Below are positions 42,910 through 52,094 of a DNA stretch of 64,000 nucleotides, piece after piece (the stretch's first letter is position 1; the number at the start of each line of letters is the position of its first letter). The notes under the pieces were generated by a model. That model worked only from the letters and a program-made list of their open reading frames with translations. It searched no databases and was not told where the DNA came from. Source of the DNA: DATEPR01 sp963780635 (GTDB lineage Bacteria > Actinomycetota > Actinomycetes > Mycobacteriales > Pseudonocardiaceae); the NCBI GenBank assembly GCA_963780635.1, contig CAWACW010000012.1, positions 965,223 to 1,029,222 of the forward strand, given 5' to 3'. The translations under genes were made by a program, and so were the position numbers.

Positions 42910-43925
42910 TGCAGGACGGTCGATAAGCGCCGCGCGTGTTGCAAGGTCGAGATGACCGCGAGCGTCGATTCCGCGCCCTGGTTACGGTTGACCCCGTCGG
43001 CCTGCAAACCGTCGAATCCGCCGCCTGTCTCCGGATCCCACATGAGCTGGCCTGCGTCGTTTGCGCCCTCGAACCACGCGGCGGCTGCGAGAACGCACTC
43101 GGGCCAGATCGCGCCGGCGTCGACGACACTGGCGCGAGCACACGCGTCGGCGAGCGAGGACACCTCGATCGGCTGCTGATCGAATCCGGGCCGGGCGTCG
43201 TCGACACCCCTGCCCGCAACGGGCGTCGGAGAGAGATGGCCGTCGGTCGTTTCGTACTCGACCAGCCAACCCAACAAGTCCAGGCCGCGTTGCCACAACG
43301 CGGGTCTATCGAGCGCAACTCCCGCGGCGATCATCGCCTCGGCGAGAACGGCGTTCGCGTACGTGAGTCGCGGCTCGGGCCACGGCCAGGCGGGGTTGCC
43401 GTTCGGTTCGGCGACACCGGCCGCGTAGTCGGTGATGAGTTGGCGAGCCGCGGAATGGTCGGGTTGGACGGCAAGGAGTTCGGCAGCTCCCAACGCCGCG
43501 AAGGCTGACGCCCGCGGCCATTTCGACCGTGCCTGTGCGGCGCGCTCGAATTGGATGACGGCCAGTCTGCGAACCAAGCCGACATCACTGTGAGCTGCGG
43601 CGGTGCCAAGCCCCCAGATGCACCTGCCCCAATGGTCCTCGGTGGTCGGCTCGTCGGTCCAACGGCCGGTGCTGTCCATTCGATTGCGGCATGCGCCTGA
43701 ATATGCCTGCGCCTCGTTCAAGAACCGCACCGCGAGACCGGCGAGACCGTTCAGAACGCCGTCGGTGTCGGGCTGCCGGGTAGCGACGACGAGCACCCTG
43801 GCCATGTCGTCGGTGCAGTAGCCGTGCTCGGGTTGCCGCTCGGCGAAGCAGGCGTGCTCGAACGTGCCGCGACGGTCAGTCAGGCTTAGCAGGTGGTCGA
43901 ATTTCGGCGATGGCGCGACGCTCAT
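42906..43925 (-). CDS. Six-hairpin glycosidase-like protein, unknown specificity
   Basis: This is a 339-residue soluble protein. Repeated alpha-hairpin motifs with Trp/Gly turns (EDHWGRCIWGLGTAAAHS, NGNPAWPWPEPRLTYANAVLAEAMI, EYETTDGHLSPTPV, MWDPETGGGFDGLQADGVN) resemble an alpha/alpha-toroid glycan-active enzyme. I do not recognise a characterised family. Both ends overlap neighbours by four bases, so its product is strictly tied to the GT4 enzyme before it and the GH130 after it. It may trim or phosphorolyse the same glycan. Confidence 0.65.
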   Translation of the reverse strand: MSVAPSPKFDHLLSLTDRRGTFEHACFAERQPEHGYCTDDMARVLVVATRQPDTDGVLNGLAGLAVRFLNEAQAYSGACRNRMDSTGRWTDEPTTEDHWGRCIWGLGTAAAHSDVGLVRRLAVIQFERAAQARSKWPRASAFAALGAAELLAVQPDHSAARQLITDYAAGVAEPNGNPAWPWPEPRLTYANAVLAEAMIAAGVALDRPALWQRGLDLLGWLVEYETTDGHLSPTPVAGRGVDDARPGFDQQPIEVSSLADACARASVVDAGAIWPECVLAAAAWFEGANDAGQLMWDPETGGGFDGLQADGVNRNQGAESTLAVISTLQHARRLSTVLQ

Positions 43926-45100
43926 GCCACTGCCCGCCGCTGGGCGACGAGCCGGTGCGCCAGCTTCAAATGCGCGTTGGCCACAACGGACCACGTCATC
44001 TCCGGCGCCAGTCGGCGTGCCTCGGCCGCCATCGAACCGGCGAGGCGCGGCTGTGTCAGGACTTGGCGCAGCGCCGATGCCATGGCGCCCGGGTCGTCGT
44101 GGGGGACGACGATGCCCGCTCCAGTGCCGAGCAGCTCGATTGCATGCGGAAAAGCGGTCGCCACCACCGGCCGGCCACTCGCGATCGCATCGACCAGAAC
44201 ACCGGAGGTGACCTGATCGGTGGAGTCGTAGGGCAGCACGACCGCGGCGGAGGACTGGGCGAGGGTGGTGAGCATCGCGACGTCGCGGTAGCCGTCGTCA
44301 AAGCACACCGAATCCGCCAGGCCGCTGCGTCGCGCTTGTTCGATTCGGGCCTCGCGGTAGGCCTCGCCGTCGGCGGCCAGGACCTTCGGGTGCGTCCGGC
44401 CGGCAACCAGGTACCGTGGCCGACCGGCCACATCGCCAAGCGACCCCATCACCTCGATCACCCGCTCGATGCCCTTTCCAGGCCCCATCAGGCCCCACGT
44501 CAAGAGCGTGGGTCTACCCGAACGCTTCGGACGGCCGCTGGTGGGGATGGTCGCTCCGTGCGGGATCATGGTGACCTTGCCGCGATCGACGTCGAAGTCC
44601 AGACACAATCGACGCCTCGCGCCTTCTGACATGACGACCACTTGATCGGCCATCCTCGCGATCGACTCGAGGACCGAACGCTGATGTGGCGTAGGGCTTT
44701 TGAGGATTGTGTGGGCGATCACGATCGACGGCACACGCAGCGCGCCGATGATGTCCAGGACCTCGTCTCCGTCGACGCCACCGTAGATGCCGTATTCGTG
44801 CTGGATGACTGCGACATCACTCTGGTTCAACAGGTCTGCACACGCTGACACCGATGATGCTGAGCCGTTGTCTAATTCGCCGATGACTCGGCCGCTCGAA
44901 CACAACGACCCGTCGGCCACCCTTACGACACTGACGTCGGCGCCGTGCGTGCAGAGCGCATCGGACAGGGCCGATGTGAAGGTCGCCAGCCCGCACGGTG
45001 TCGGCGGATATGTACTGAGGATGCCGACCGTTGCCGATCCGGAAAAGCGTTGTGCGCCATAAGGATGAAACAGCGATGGAAAGACGGATGGAGCGTTCAA
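43922..45100 (-). CDS. GT4-family glycosyltransferase
   Basis: This is a 392-residue GT-B fold retaining glycosyltransferase. The N-terminal GILSTYPPTPCGLATFTSAL is a typical acceptor-side start. The C-terminal donor domain has GPGKGIERVIEVMGSL, VLPYDSTDQVTSGVLVDAIASGRPVVATAFPHAIELL and a G-rich loop before GIVVPHDDPGAMASAL. It is the first gene of the glycan operon. Sugar and acceptor are not predictable; a mannosyl donor would fit the GH130. Confidence 0.85.
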   Translation of the reverse strand: MNAPSVFPSLFHPYGAQRFSGSATVGILSTYPPTPCGLATFTSALSDALCTHGADVSVVRVADGSLCSSGRVIGELDNGSASSVSACADLLNQSDVAVIQHEYGIYGGVDGDEVLDIIGALRVPSIVIAHTILKSPTPHQRSVLESIARMADQVVVMSEGARRRLCLDFDVDRGKVTMIPHGATIPTSGRPKRSGRPTLLTWGLMGPGKGIERVIEVMGSLGDVAGRPRYLVAGRTHPKVLAADGEAYREARIEQARRSGLADSVCFDDGYRDVAMLTTLAQSSAAVVLPYDSTDQVTSGVLVDAIASGRPVVATAFPHAIELLGTGAGIVVPHDDPGAMASALRQVLTQPRLAGSMAAEARRLAPEMTWSVVANAHLKLAHRLVAQRRAVA

Positions 45101-45279
45101 GGTGTTCCCGACTGGCGGTAGTTACCGGCGTGTCCGGCGTTGAGCGGTTGCTCGGCGATCAGCCGAATAAGGCTGGGGCGCATCCCGGACTGACTGGGTT
45201 CCCAATACCCTGACCGTACACCCCCGGGGTAAACTCAGGGAGTCGGGACCAACCAGGCCCCCAGATACAGGGGTCAGCT

Positions 45280-45417
45280 ATGTCTGATAAATCTCCTCGT
45301 CAAACGATGACCAAGAAGTCCGGAAAGTCCCTCAAAGAGAAGCGCGCCGTCAAGAACGCCAAATCGGCGGCGAAAACGTCGTCCACCGAAGCGTTGCTTC
45401 ATGACAAGAAGCGCTGA
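45280..45417 (+). CDS. Small basic protein (45 residues), unknown function
   Basis: ATG 45280 opens MSDKSPRQTMTKKSGKSLKEKRAVKNAK... and ends ALLHDKKR. About one third of residues are Lys or Arg, and the product is probably disordered or RNA-binding. Similar tiny Lys-rich proteins of this opening (MSDKSPR) are common in actinobacteria. Its 3' end overlaps the start of the next gene by 17 bases, so the two are translationally linked. Confidence 0.7.
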   Translation: MSDKSPRQTMTKKSGKSLKEKRAVKNAKSAAKTSSTEALLHDKKR

Positions 45418-46591
45418 GGCGCAACGGCTTTCGCTCGGCATACCCGCTCGCTCGCGCAAGGCAAATGAACGCAGACTACCCATCCACCCTGCGCATCTGA
45501 GCAGAATCGATCGTCAGATCCGGCAGCGGATATTTCTCGAGCATGGCTATGGCGAGGAGTTCGGAGCCACCGACGACGCACTGGCCCCCCTCGTCGCCGG
45601 AATCAGGACACGAGAACAGCTCATCGCCGGCTGCGACATCGTCCTGCTGCCCAAAGCGCAGACCGAGGATCTGACGGAACTCAATGTGGGACAAGTCCTC
45701 TGGGGATGGCCACACTGCGTGCAGAATGCCTCCCTCACACAGGTCGCCATCGATCGGCGACTGACACTGATCGCCTTCGAGGCCATGAACCATTGGCAAC
45801 CTGACGGCGGGTTCGGTTTGCACGTTTTTCACAAGAACAACGAGCTGGCGGGTTACTCCTCGGTCCTGCACGCGATGCAACTCGCCGGAATCACGGGCAG
45901 CTACGGCCGGCGCCTGCGCGCTGCCGTCATCGGGTTCGGCGCGACCGCCCGCGGTGCGGTCACTGCCTTGAACGCCCACGGCGTTGACGATGTGCGAGTT
46001 CTGACCAATCGGGACATCGCCGCCGTTGCGTCGCCGATTCACTCCACCCAGATCATCCAGATGGGACGAGACCCGGACACCCCCAACCGGACGTGGGCTG
46101 ATACGCCCGAGGGGCCTACCGAGGTGGCGGGCTTCCTCGCAGAGAACGACATCGTCGTCAACTGTGTTCTGCAGGATCCCGACGCACCCCTGGTCTTCGT
46201 CACCACGGAAGATCTGGCGGTCTTTGCCCCGGGAAGCCTGATCGTCGACGTCTCCTGCGACGAGGGCATGGGGTTCAGTTGGGCGCATCCCACTTCGTTC
46301 GACCGGCCGATCCTTGAATTGGCGAACGGGGTGCTTTACTACGCCGTCGACCACAGCCCGTCCTACTTATGGAATTCGGCGACATGGGAGATCAGCGAGG
46401 CATTGTTGCCCCACCTGGGAACGGTCATGGGCGGGCCGTCGGCGTGGGACGCGTCGTCGACGATTTCCCGAGCCATCGAGATTCGCGACGGCGTCGTCCT
46501 CAACCCCAGCATCCTGTCGTTTCAGCGCCGCTGCGACGACTATCCGCACGCGGTCCGCGCCGACAACGTCGCGCAACTCGTCGAGGGTTGA
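45401..46591 (+). CDS. Alanine dehydrogenase / N5-(carboxyethyl)ornithine synthase-like enzyme
   Basis: This 396-residue protein is related to alanine dehydrogenase/PNT N- and C-terminal domains. The N-terminal domain has GIPARSRKANERRLPIHPAHL and CDIVLLPKAQTEDL. The NAD-binding motif is AAVIGFGATARGAVTALNAHGV, and the domain closes with IVDVSCDEGMGFSWAHPTSF. The relation is closer to the carboxyethylornithine-synthase side group than to canonical Ald (for example LPIHP instead of the usual RVALTP). It likely performs an NAD(P)H-dependent reductive condensation or oxidation of an amino acid; the substrate is unknown. ATG 45401 lies inside the preceding small gene. Confidence 0.75.
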   Translation: MTRSAEAQRLSLGIPARSRKANERRLPIHPAHLSRIDRQIRQRIFLEHGYGEEFGATDDALAPLVAGIRTREQLIAGCDIVLLPKAQTEDLTELNVGQVLWGWPHCVQNASLTQVAIDRRLTLIAFEAMNHWQPDGGFGLHVFHKNNELAGYSSVLHAMQLAGITGSYGRRLRAAVIGFGATARGAVTALNAHGVDDVRVLTNRDIAAVASPIHSTQIIQMGRDPDTPNRTWADTPEGPTEVAGFLAENDIVVNCVLQDPDAPLVFVTTEDLAVFAPGSLIVDVSCDEGMGFSWAHPTSFDRPILELANGVLYYAVDHSPSYLWNSATWEISEALLPHLGTVMGGPSAWDASSTISRAIEIRDGVVLNPSILSFQRRCDDYPHAVRADNVAQLVEG

Positions 46592-46647
46592 CCCCCTCGC
46601 TCGCTATTCCTTGGTTGTGGGGCTGACGATGTTCCTATCCTGAGCGG

Positions 46648-47880
46648 ATGGCGGCGCCCAACCTTCCCCTCGGCTTCGACTTCACCGATCCCGACATCTA
46701 TGCGCAGCGGTTGCCTGTGCAGGAGCTTGCTGAACTGCGCCGCGCGGCGCCGCTGTGGTGGAACGAGCAGCCGCCGGATGTGGGCGGGTTCGGCGACGGC
46801 GGCTACTGGGTCGTGACCAAGCACCGCGACGTCCGCGAAGTATCGCTGCGCAGCGACGTGTATTCGTCCGCGAAGAAGTCCGTGGTGCCCCGTTACAAGG
46901 TGACCGGGGGTGGTGGCCAGATCGAAGCGGGCCGCGCGTCGATGATCATGATGGACGACCCGGAGCACACGCGGCTGCGCAAGATCGTCTCCCGAGGGTT
47001 CACGCCGCGTGCCATCGAGCGGCTGCGCGCCGAGCTCGGCGAGCGGGCACAACGCATTGCCGCGCGGGCCGCCGAAGCGGGATCCGGCGACTTCGTTCTC
47101 CAGGTCTCGCGCGAGTTGCCGCTGCAGGCGATCGCGGGGCTGCTCGGCGTTCCGCTCGAGGATCGCGAGAAGCTCTTCGAATGGTCGAACCGGATGATCG
47201 GTGACGACGATCCCGAGTTCGCCGAGTATGACGCCCTCGGTTCGGCCGGCGAAATGATGTGGTATGCCATGCAATTGGCGGAGCGCAAAGCTCAGGATCC
47301 TGGCGACGATATCGTCACCACGTTGATCGACGCCGATGCCGACGGCCAGCTCAGCGACGCCGAATTCGGGATGTTCGTCGTCACCTTGGCGATCGCCGGA
47401 AACGAGACCAGCCGCAACTCGATCACGCAGGGCATGATGGCGTTCACCGAATTCCCCGAGCAATGGGAACTGTTCAAGGGTCAGCGGCCGAAGACCGCCG
47501 CCGACGAGATCATCCGCTGGGCGTCCCCCATCACGGCATTTCAGCGCACCGCTTTGCGGGACACGGAACTCAGTGGTATCCAGATCAAAAAGGGCCAGCG
47601 GCTGGTGTTGTTCTACCGGTCCGCGAACTTCGACGAAGACGTCTTCGACGACCCGTTCAGTTTCGATGTTTTGCGAAATCCTAACCCGCACCTGGCATTC
47701 GGCGGTACCGGGGCGCACTACTGCGTCGGGGCAAACTTGGCGAGGATGACCATCGACCTGATGTTCAACGCGATCGCAGACCACATACCCGACCTGAGGG
47801 CTGTCGCCGAACCGGAGCGACTGCGGTCGAGCATGATCAACGGCATCAAGCACTGGCAGGTGGACTACCGAACGGGCTAG
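46648..47880 (+). CDS. CYP125-like cytochrome P450
   Basis: This is a 410-residue P450 with the I-helix AGNETSRNS (about 250-258), ExxR at 287-290 (EIIR) and heme loop FGGTGAHYCVG with Cys359. The whole length reads closely like mycobacterial CYP125 (opening PNLPLGFDFTDPDIYAQRLP, later MMDDPEHTRLRKIVSRGFTPRA, end NGIKHWQVDY). CYP125 oxidises the C26/C27 terminal methyl of cholesterol or cholestenone. Convergent next to it lies an acyl-CoA catabolic operon of the steroid side-chain type, which supports a sterol-related substrate. Confidence 0.88.
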   Translation: MAAPNLPLGFDFTDPDIYAQRLPVQELAELRRAAPLWWNEQPPDVGGFGDGGYWVVTKHRDVREVSLRSDVYSSAKKSVVPRYKVTGGGGQIEAGRASMIMMDDPEHTRLRKIVSRGFTPRAIERLRAELGERAQRIAARAAEAGSGDFVLQVSRELPLQAIAGLLGVPLEDREKLFEWSNRMIGDDDPEFAEYDALGSAGEMMWYAMQLAERKAQDPGDDIVTTLIDADADGQLSDAEFGMFVVTLAIAGNETSRNSITQGMMAFTEFPEQWELFKGQRPKTAADEIIRWASPITAFQRTALRDTELSGIQIKKGQRLVLFYRSANFDEDVFDDPFSFDVLRNPNPHLAFGGTGAHYCVGANLARMTIDLMFNAIADHIPDLRAVAEPERLRSSMINGIKHWQVDYRTG

Positions 47881-47952
47881 TGATCGCCCGAGTGTGCGCT
47901 TCGCCGAGAGTGAACCTACGGCGACGACACGCCGACGGATATCGCCACCAGT

Positions 47953-49539
47953 TCACGCTCGCGGTGGCGCAATCGTGTAGTCACGTCCGCGCGCCTCCCG
48001 CTCCCAGAGCTGGCCGTACCCGGCGCTGACGCCCTCCTCGATCAGGGTGCGTTTCAGGATCTTGTTCGTCGCTGTCTTTGGCAGCGCGGTGTTGATCCGC
48101 ACGTACCGGGGCCATGCCTTCGGCGAGAGATCGGGCTGGGCGGCTAGAAATTCCCCAAACTGCTGAGGCGTCAACGTCGCACCCTCGTTCAACACCAACG
48201 CGGCCATCACCTGGTCGCCCACCCGCTCGTCGGGGATCGCATACACGGCGAGATGGTTGAGCTCCGACAGGCGCTGAAGGATCCGTTCGATCGGGCCCGC
48301 GGCAAGGTTCTCGCCGTCGACCCGCATCCAGTCGCTGGTCCGGCCGGCCAGGTAGATCCAACCGTCGGCATCGCGGTAGGCGAGATCACCCGACCAGTAC
48401 ATGCCGTTGCGCATCCGCTCGTTGGTCGCCGCGGCGTCGTTGTAGTAGCCGCTGAATCCGCCCGAGCCGTACGTGTTCACCAGCTCACCGACCGCGTCGT
48501 CGAAGTTCGCCAATGCCCCGTGTTCGTCGAAAACCGCAGGTGCACATTCCGTCTGCGTGTCGGGGTGGTATACGCCGACCCCCGGGTAGCCCTTGCCGAT
48601 CGATCCTGGCGGACAGCCATCCTCACGCATGACGACCACCGCGAACTCGCTCGACCCGAAGCTGTCCGTCACCTTGCACCCGAAACGCCTTGCAAATTCT
48701 TCGATGTCGCGCTCAGTGGCCTCGTTGCCGAACGCCGCCCGCAGCGTGTTGTCCGCGTCATCGGGCTGCTCGCGCGTCGCCAGGACCAGCGCCAGCGGCT
48801 TGCCGACATAGTTCATGTACGTGACGTTGTAGCGGCGGACGTCGGACAGGAACCGCGACGGCGAGAATCTGGCCGGCACCATGGTGGCCCCGCTGCCGAT
48901 CGCCACCGCCCACCCCGCCGCGACACCGTTGGAGTGAAACAGCGGCATCGACAGGTAGCAGACATCGTCGGCGGTGATCTCGAACCGCTCTATCAGGCTG
49001 GCGCCACACATCACCGACATCGCGTGCGCGAACCTCACGGCTTTCGGATCACCGCTGGTGCCCGACGTGAATATCATCATCACGGTATCCGCGCCGCCGA
49101 CTTCCCGTTGGGGCACAAGCGGTCCCGCCGCGGCGACGGCGCCGCGGTAGGCCGGCCCGTCGACGTCGATGACGGTCGCGCCGCCGAGATCGAGCTTGTC
49201 GAGCAGTGGCAGGTGCTCAGTATCGGCGAGCACGAGTTGGCAGTCGGCCCGCCTGATGTCCGCCGCCAGACCTGCACCCCGGCGCGTCGTGTTGATCCCG
49301 CAGACCACGTATCCACCCAACGCTGCTCCCGCCATGGACCGCAGCATTGCGGGCGAATTGCCAAGCAGCACACCGACATGTAACGGACGGGCGGGATCTG
49401 CCAGCGCAATCAGCGCCGACGCCTCTCTGGCGGCCTCGGCCAAGTGCTCACGCCAGGTCCACGTCCGCTCACCGTGCATCATCGCGACGGTGTCGTCTTC
49501 CATGCGGGAACGCAGCAGCTGCTGCACCGTCTCAAACAT
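47953..49539 (-). CDS. FadD17-like fatty-acyl/steroid-acid CoA ligase
   Basis: This is a 528-residue ANL-superfamily ligase. P-loop IFTSGTSGDPKAVRFAH, YLSMPLFHSNGVAAGWAVA, GSSEFAVVV, MYWSGDLAYRDADGWIYLAGRTSDWMRVDGENLAAGPIE and the catalytic-Lys tail LPKTATNKILKRTL are all present. The pattern, including the HVGVLLGNSP and GINTTRRGAGLAADI stretches, matches FadD17, which activates steroid acids with short (C5) side chains in cholesterol breakdown. ATG 49539 overlaps the end of the DUF35 gene. Last gene of the minus-strand operon. Confidence 0.83.
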   Translation of the reverse strand: MFETVQQLLRSRMEDDTVAMMHGERTWTWREHLAEAAREASALIALADPARPLHVGVLLGNSPAMLRSMAGAALGGYVVCGINTTRRGAGLAADIRRADCQLVLADTEHLPLLDKLDLGGATVIDVDGPAYRGAVAAAGPLVPQREVGGADTVMMIFTSGTSGDPKAVRFAHAMSVMCGASLIERFEITADDVCYLSMPLFHSNGVAAGWAVAIGSGATMVPARFSPSRFLSDVRRYNVTYMNYVGKPLALVLATREQPDDADNTLRAAFGNEATERDIEEFARRFGCKVTDSFGSSEFAVVVMREDGCPPGSIGKGYPGVGVYHPDTQTECAPAVFDEHGALANFDDAVGELVNTYGSGGFSGYYNDAAATNERMRNGMYWSGDLAYRDADGWIYLAGRTSDWMRVDGENLAAGPIERILQRLSELNHLAVYAIPDERVGDQVMAALVLNEGATLTPQQFGEFLAAQPDLSPKAWPRYVRINTALPKTATNKILKRTLIEEGVSAGYGQLWEREARGRDYTIAPPRA

Positions 49540-49963
49540 GGTCGGGCCGGTAGCGCAGCATCGTGATCCCGGCCTCCGGCACGTCGCAGAACACCGGCGT
49601 CACACGCATACCGACGCTGATGCCCTCCGGCTCGACATCGACGAGCTCTGTGCTCACGCGCGGGCCGACGTCCCACTCGACGACCGCGAGCAGTTGCGGC
49701 ACCTTGTTGGCCCACGGCGGCCCGGTCGGCCGGCGCGCGATCGTGTACGTATACAGCGAACCGGCTCCGTCGATTTCACGCCACTCCAGGTCGTCGGCGA
49801 GCGTCCCGGGAGCCAATGTCCGCGGATAGAAGACGTACCGATCCGCCGACGGCGAGTACTGAATCAGAATCCGGTGCTCGCGCAGCGCATCCCAGAACGG
49901 CCGCGACACAGGTGTCGGCTCGGGCATCGGCTCGGAGATCGGGGTAGTCACCTCAATCACCAC
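49532..49963 (-). CDS. DUF35 OB-fold protein (thiolase/aldolase partner)
   Basis: This 143-residue protein has an N-terminal helix region FWDALREHRILIQYSPSADRYVFYPR and the OB fold with GAGSLYTYTIARRPTGPPW and VGMRVTPVFCD. The Cys of the rubredoxin-like zinc site are mostly absent, as in several DUF35 proteins. Such proteins form complexes with Ltp-type thiolase-fold enzymes, and the gene directly follows one. GTG starts at 49963 or 49951 are possible; the first overlaps the Ltp stop. Confidence 0.85.
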   Translation of the reverse strand: MVIEVTTPISEPMPEPTPVSRPFWDALREHRILIQYSPSADRYVFYPRTLAPGTLADDLEWREIDGAGSLYTYTIARRPTGPPWANKVPQLLAVVEWDVGPRVSTELVDVEPEGISVGMRVTPVFCDVPEAGITMLRYRPDHV

Positions 49964-51155
49964 GCAGGATCAAAGCGACCTGCTCGCTCATGATGCCGCC
50001 GTTGCCCGTGACGAACGCGACGTCACAGTCGCGCACCTGGGCCTCACCGGACCTACCCATGACCTGACGGGCTCCGTCGACCACATGGTGCATGCCGCCC
50101 GCCATGCCGGCCTGACCGAAGGACAACTGCCCTCCGGCGGTGTTGACCGGGAAGTCGCCTCGGAAGGTCAGGTCGTGATCCCGCAGCCACGCCATGCCCT
50201 CCCCCTTGCCGCAGAATCCCGCGTCCTCCAACGTCATCAGCACGGTGATCGTGTAGCAGTCGTAGATCGACGCGACGTCGACGTCGACGCGCTGCAGCCC
50301 CGCCATCGCGAACGCCCGCTCGGCGGCCCGCGCAATCGGCGTGCGGATCAGATCGTCGGCATAGGTCGGAGTCTTGAACCTGATGTGCTCACCGAAACCT
50401 TTGAGCCACACCGGTCGATGCCGGCCACGGCGCGCGATGTCGGCATTGGCGATCAGCACGCCGGCGCCGCCCTGCACCCGCATCACCGTTTCCAGCATGT
50501 GGATCGGGTCGGCGATCACCGGGCTGTTCAACACGTCCTCGACCGTGATCGGCTTGCCGTGGAAGACTGCACCGGGATGCGCGCACGCGTTGGCCCGCTG
50601 CTGCACCGCGATCCTGGCCAAAGCCTCAGCGTCATAACCGAATTCAGCGGCATACCGTTGCGCGATCTGCGCATACGGGCCGTTCTGCCCCACGTTGCCG
50701 TACGGGATCTCGAACTCGGCCTGCGGCGAACCGTAGTTATTGCTCGACGCCCCATACCAGCCCAGGGTGCGCGCGGGCCGCTGCTCGGACCGCGGCAGTT
50801 CGGTCGAGCCGGGTATCACCGCGAGCACCGCATCGCAGGCCCCCAGCTCGATCGCCGCCGCGGCTCGCCACACCATGCCCGCAGCAGTCGCGCCCCCGAG
50901 ATCGACTCGGTCACCGAAATCCAGCGGCAGGCCAAGGTACTCAGACAAGGTCGCAGGCGCGAACATGTCCGACTCCGCGATGCCGTGACACGACAAGCCG
51001 TTCACCACGGAGGGATTCACGCCCGCGTCCTCGAGCACCGACTTCGCGAGCCTGGCGTACTGGTCAAGCGTGAACGACGGCGGACGGGTCTGTTTGCGTT
51101 CGGCGGGCAACTCGGTGATTCCGACGATCGCCGCCTCCCCGCGAAGGCCCGTCAC
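49953..51155 (-). CDS. Ltp-type thiolase-fold protein (lipid-transfer protein/thiolase or aldolase)
   Basis: This 400-residue protein starts TGLRGEAAIVGITELPAERK and shows the thiolase superfamily layout with DLGGATAAGMVWRAAAAIELGACDAVLAV, EIPYGNVGQNGPYAQIAQRYA and the C-terminal FPVNTAGGQLSFGQAGMAGGMHHV. The Gly-His-Pro of true thiolases is replaced (SFGQAGM), as in Ltp-type aldolases of steroid side-chain degradation. Those act with a DUF35 partner, which follows here. Retro-aldol removal of a side-chain fragment is the likely reaction. Confidence 0.83.
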   Translation of the reverse strand: MTGLRGEAAIVGITELPAERKQTRPPSFTLDQYARLAKSVLEDAGVNPSVVNGLSCHGIAESDMFAPATLSEYLGLPLDFGDRVDLGGATAAGMVWRAAAAIELGACDAVLAVIPGSTELPRSEQRPARTLGWYGASSNNYGSPQAEFEIPYGNVGQNGPYAQIAQRYAAEFGYDAEALARIAVQQRANACAHPGAVFHGKPITVEDVLNSPVIADPIHMLETVMRVQGGAGVLIANADIARRGRHRPVWLKGFGEHIRFKTPTYADDLIRTPIARAAERAFAMAGLQRVDVDVASIYDCYTITVLMTLEDAGFCGKGEGMAWLRDHDLTFRGDFPVNTAGGQLSFGQAGMAGGMHHVVDGARQVMGRSGEAQVRDCDVAFVTGNGGIMSEQVALILRGD

Positions 51156-51582
51156 GGTGTTGCCCTGTGCGGCAACGCGACCGTCGCGGTCCCCGGCATC
51201 AGGACGTCGTCACCGCGCCTGCAGAAGATGTCCAGATCAACGAGGCCCTCGGGTCTCTTGCCGGTGACGACGCCGCCGAACATCAACTCCTGCCCCGGAT
51301 GCGCGACCGCGCGGTTCTGCACCGAGAACTCCACCAGCCGACCGCCGCCGCCGATCCAGTCGGTGAGCGCACGAGACAGCAGCGCCGCCTGCAACGGTCC
51401 CTGGACGAGCACGTCGTCGTACCCTCGACATCGCGTGCCCACGCCTTGTCGTAGTGGATCCGATGTCCGTTGTACGTTGCGGCGCTGAAGAAGAACATCT
51501 GGGTTTCGTCGACCGTCACGGTCAACACCGGGATCGCGTCACCGACGTCGACGTCCTCGTAATGCACCTGGTCGGCCATCAC
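51152..51582 (-). pseudogene. MaoC-like enoyl-CoA hydratase subunit, frameshifted
   Basis: The N-terminal part MADQVHYEDVDVGDAIPVL ... FFFSAATYNGHRIHYD carries the hydratase-2 motif. The C-terminal part YDDVLVQGPLQAALLSRAL ... FSVQNRAVAHPGQEL is in another frame. The shift is at about 51,421 in a GGGT context, and one added base restores GYDDV. Together they make a hot-dog fold of about 140 residues, the partner of the N-terminal-type MaoC gene before it (overlap of four bases). In steroid catabolism such pairs form heteromeric hydratases. A one-base sequencing error is as likely as decay. Confidence 0.75.
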
Positions 51583-52094
51583 GGCCTGGCGATCATCGAC
51601 ATGGTGGCCTCGGCGACGAGGTCGCGGTTCTGATTGCGGTATTCACCGCGCCACGTCACCAGTACGAATTTACCTGATCTGCCTTCCTTTTCGACGATCG
51701 ACTCGACGGTGCGCACCATCTCGATGTCGTCGCGATGATAAGCGGGCAGATGGAAGGTGGTGCTCTCACCGCCGGCCATCCGCCGCGGCGCCTTCGGGAA
51801 CGCCAGGCCTCCGGACACCGCACCGGACGACCCGTCGGGCCGCAGGTCGCCCAGCGCCGTCACGCCGAGCACGGCGTATTGCAGGAACAGCGGCGGACAG
51901 ATCACATCCCGATAGCCGTGAGCCCGGGCGAACTCGGGGTCGAACCACAGCGGGTTGTGGTCGCCGACCGCCGACGCCCATCGCTGCCAGTCGCGTCGGT
52001 TCACCTCTCCGGTGGCCGTGGCGACGACCATGCCCACCCTTGCCGCGGATTCGGGGTCGACGAGGCTGTCGCCCGTCATCGTGTGCTTTCCCAA
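51579..52094 (-). CDS. MaoC-like dehydratase subunit (FAS1-DH type)
   Basis: This 171-residue hot-dog protein has an N-terminal dehydratase-type sequence: VGMVVATATGEVNRRDWQRWASAVGDHNPLWFDPEFARAHGYRDVICPPLFLQYA. The catalytic-type His of the overhanging segment is replaced by a non-canonical DHNPLWFD, as in partner subunits of heteromeric hydratases (ChsH1/ChsH2, HadAB style). A second ATG five codons in (52079) is an alternative start. It overlaps both neighbours by a few bases, so it is part of the operon. Confidence 0.8.
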   Translation of the reverse strand: MGKHTMTGDSLVDPESAARVGMVVATATGEVNRRDWQRWASAVGDHNPLWFDPEFARAHGYRDVICPPLFLQYAVLGVTALGDLRPDGSSGAVSGGLAFPKAPRRMAGGESTTFHLPAYHRDDIEMVRTVESIVEKEGRSGKFVLVTWRGEYRNQNRDLVAEATMSMIARP

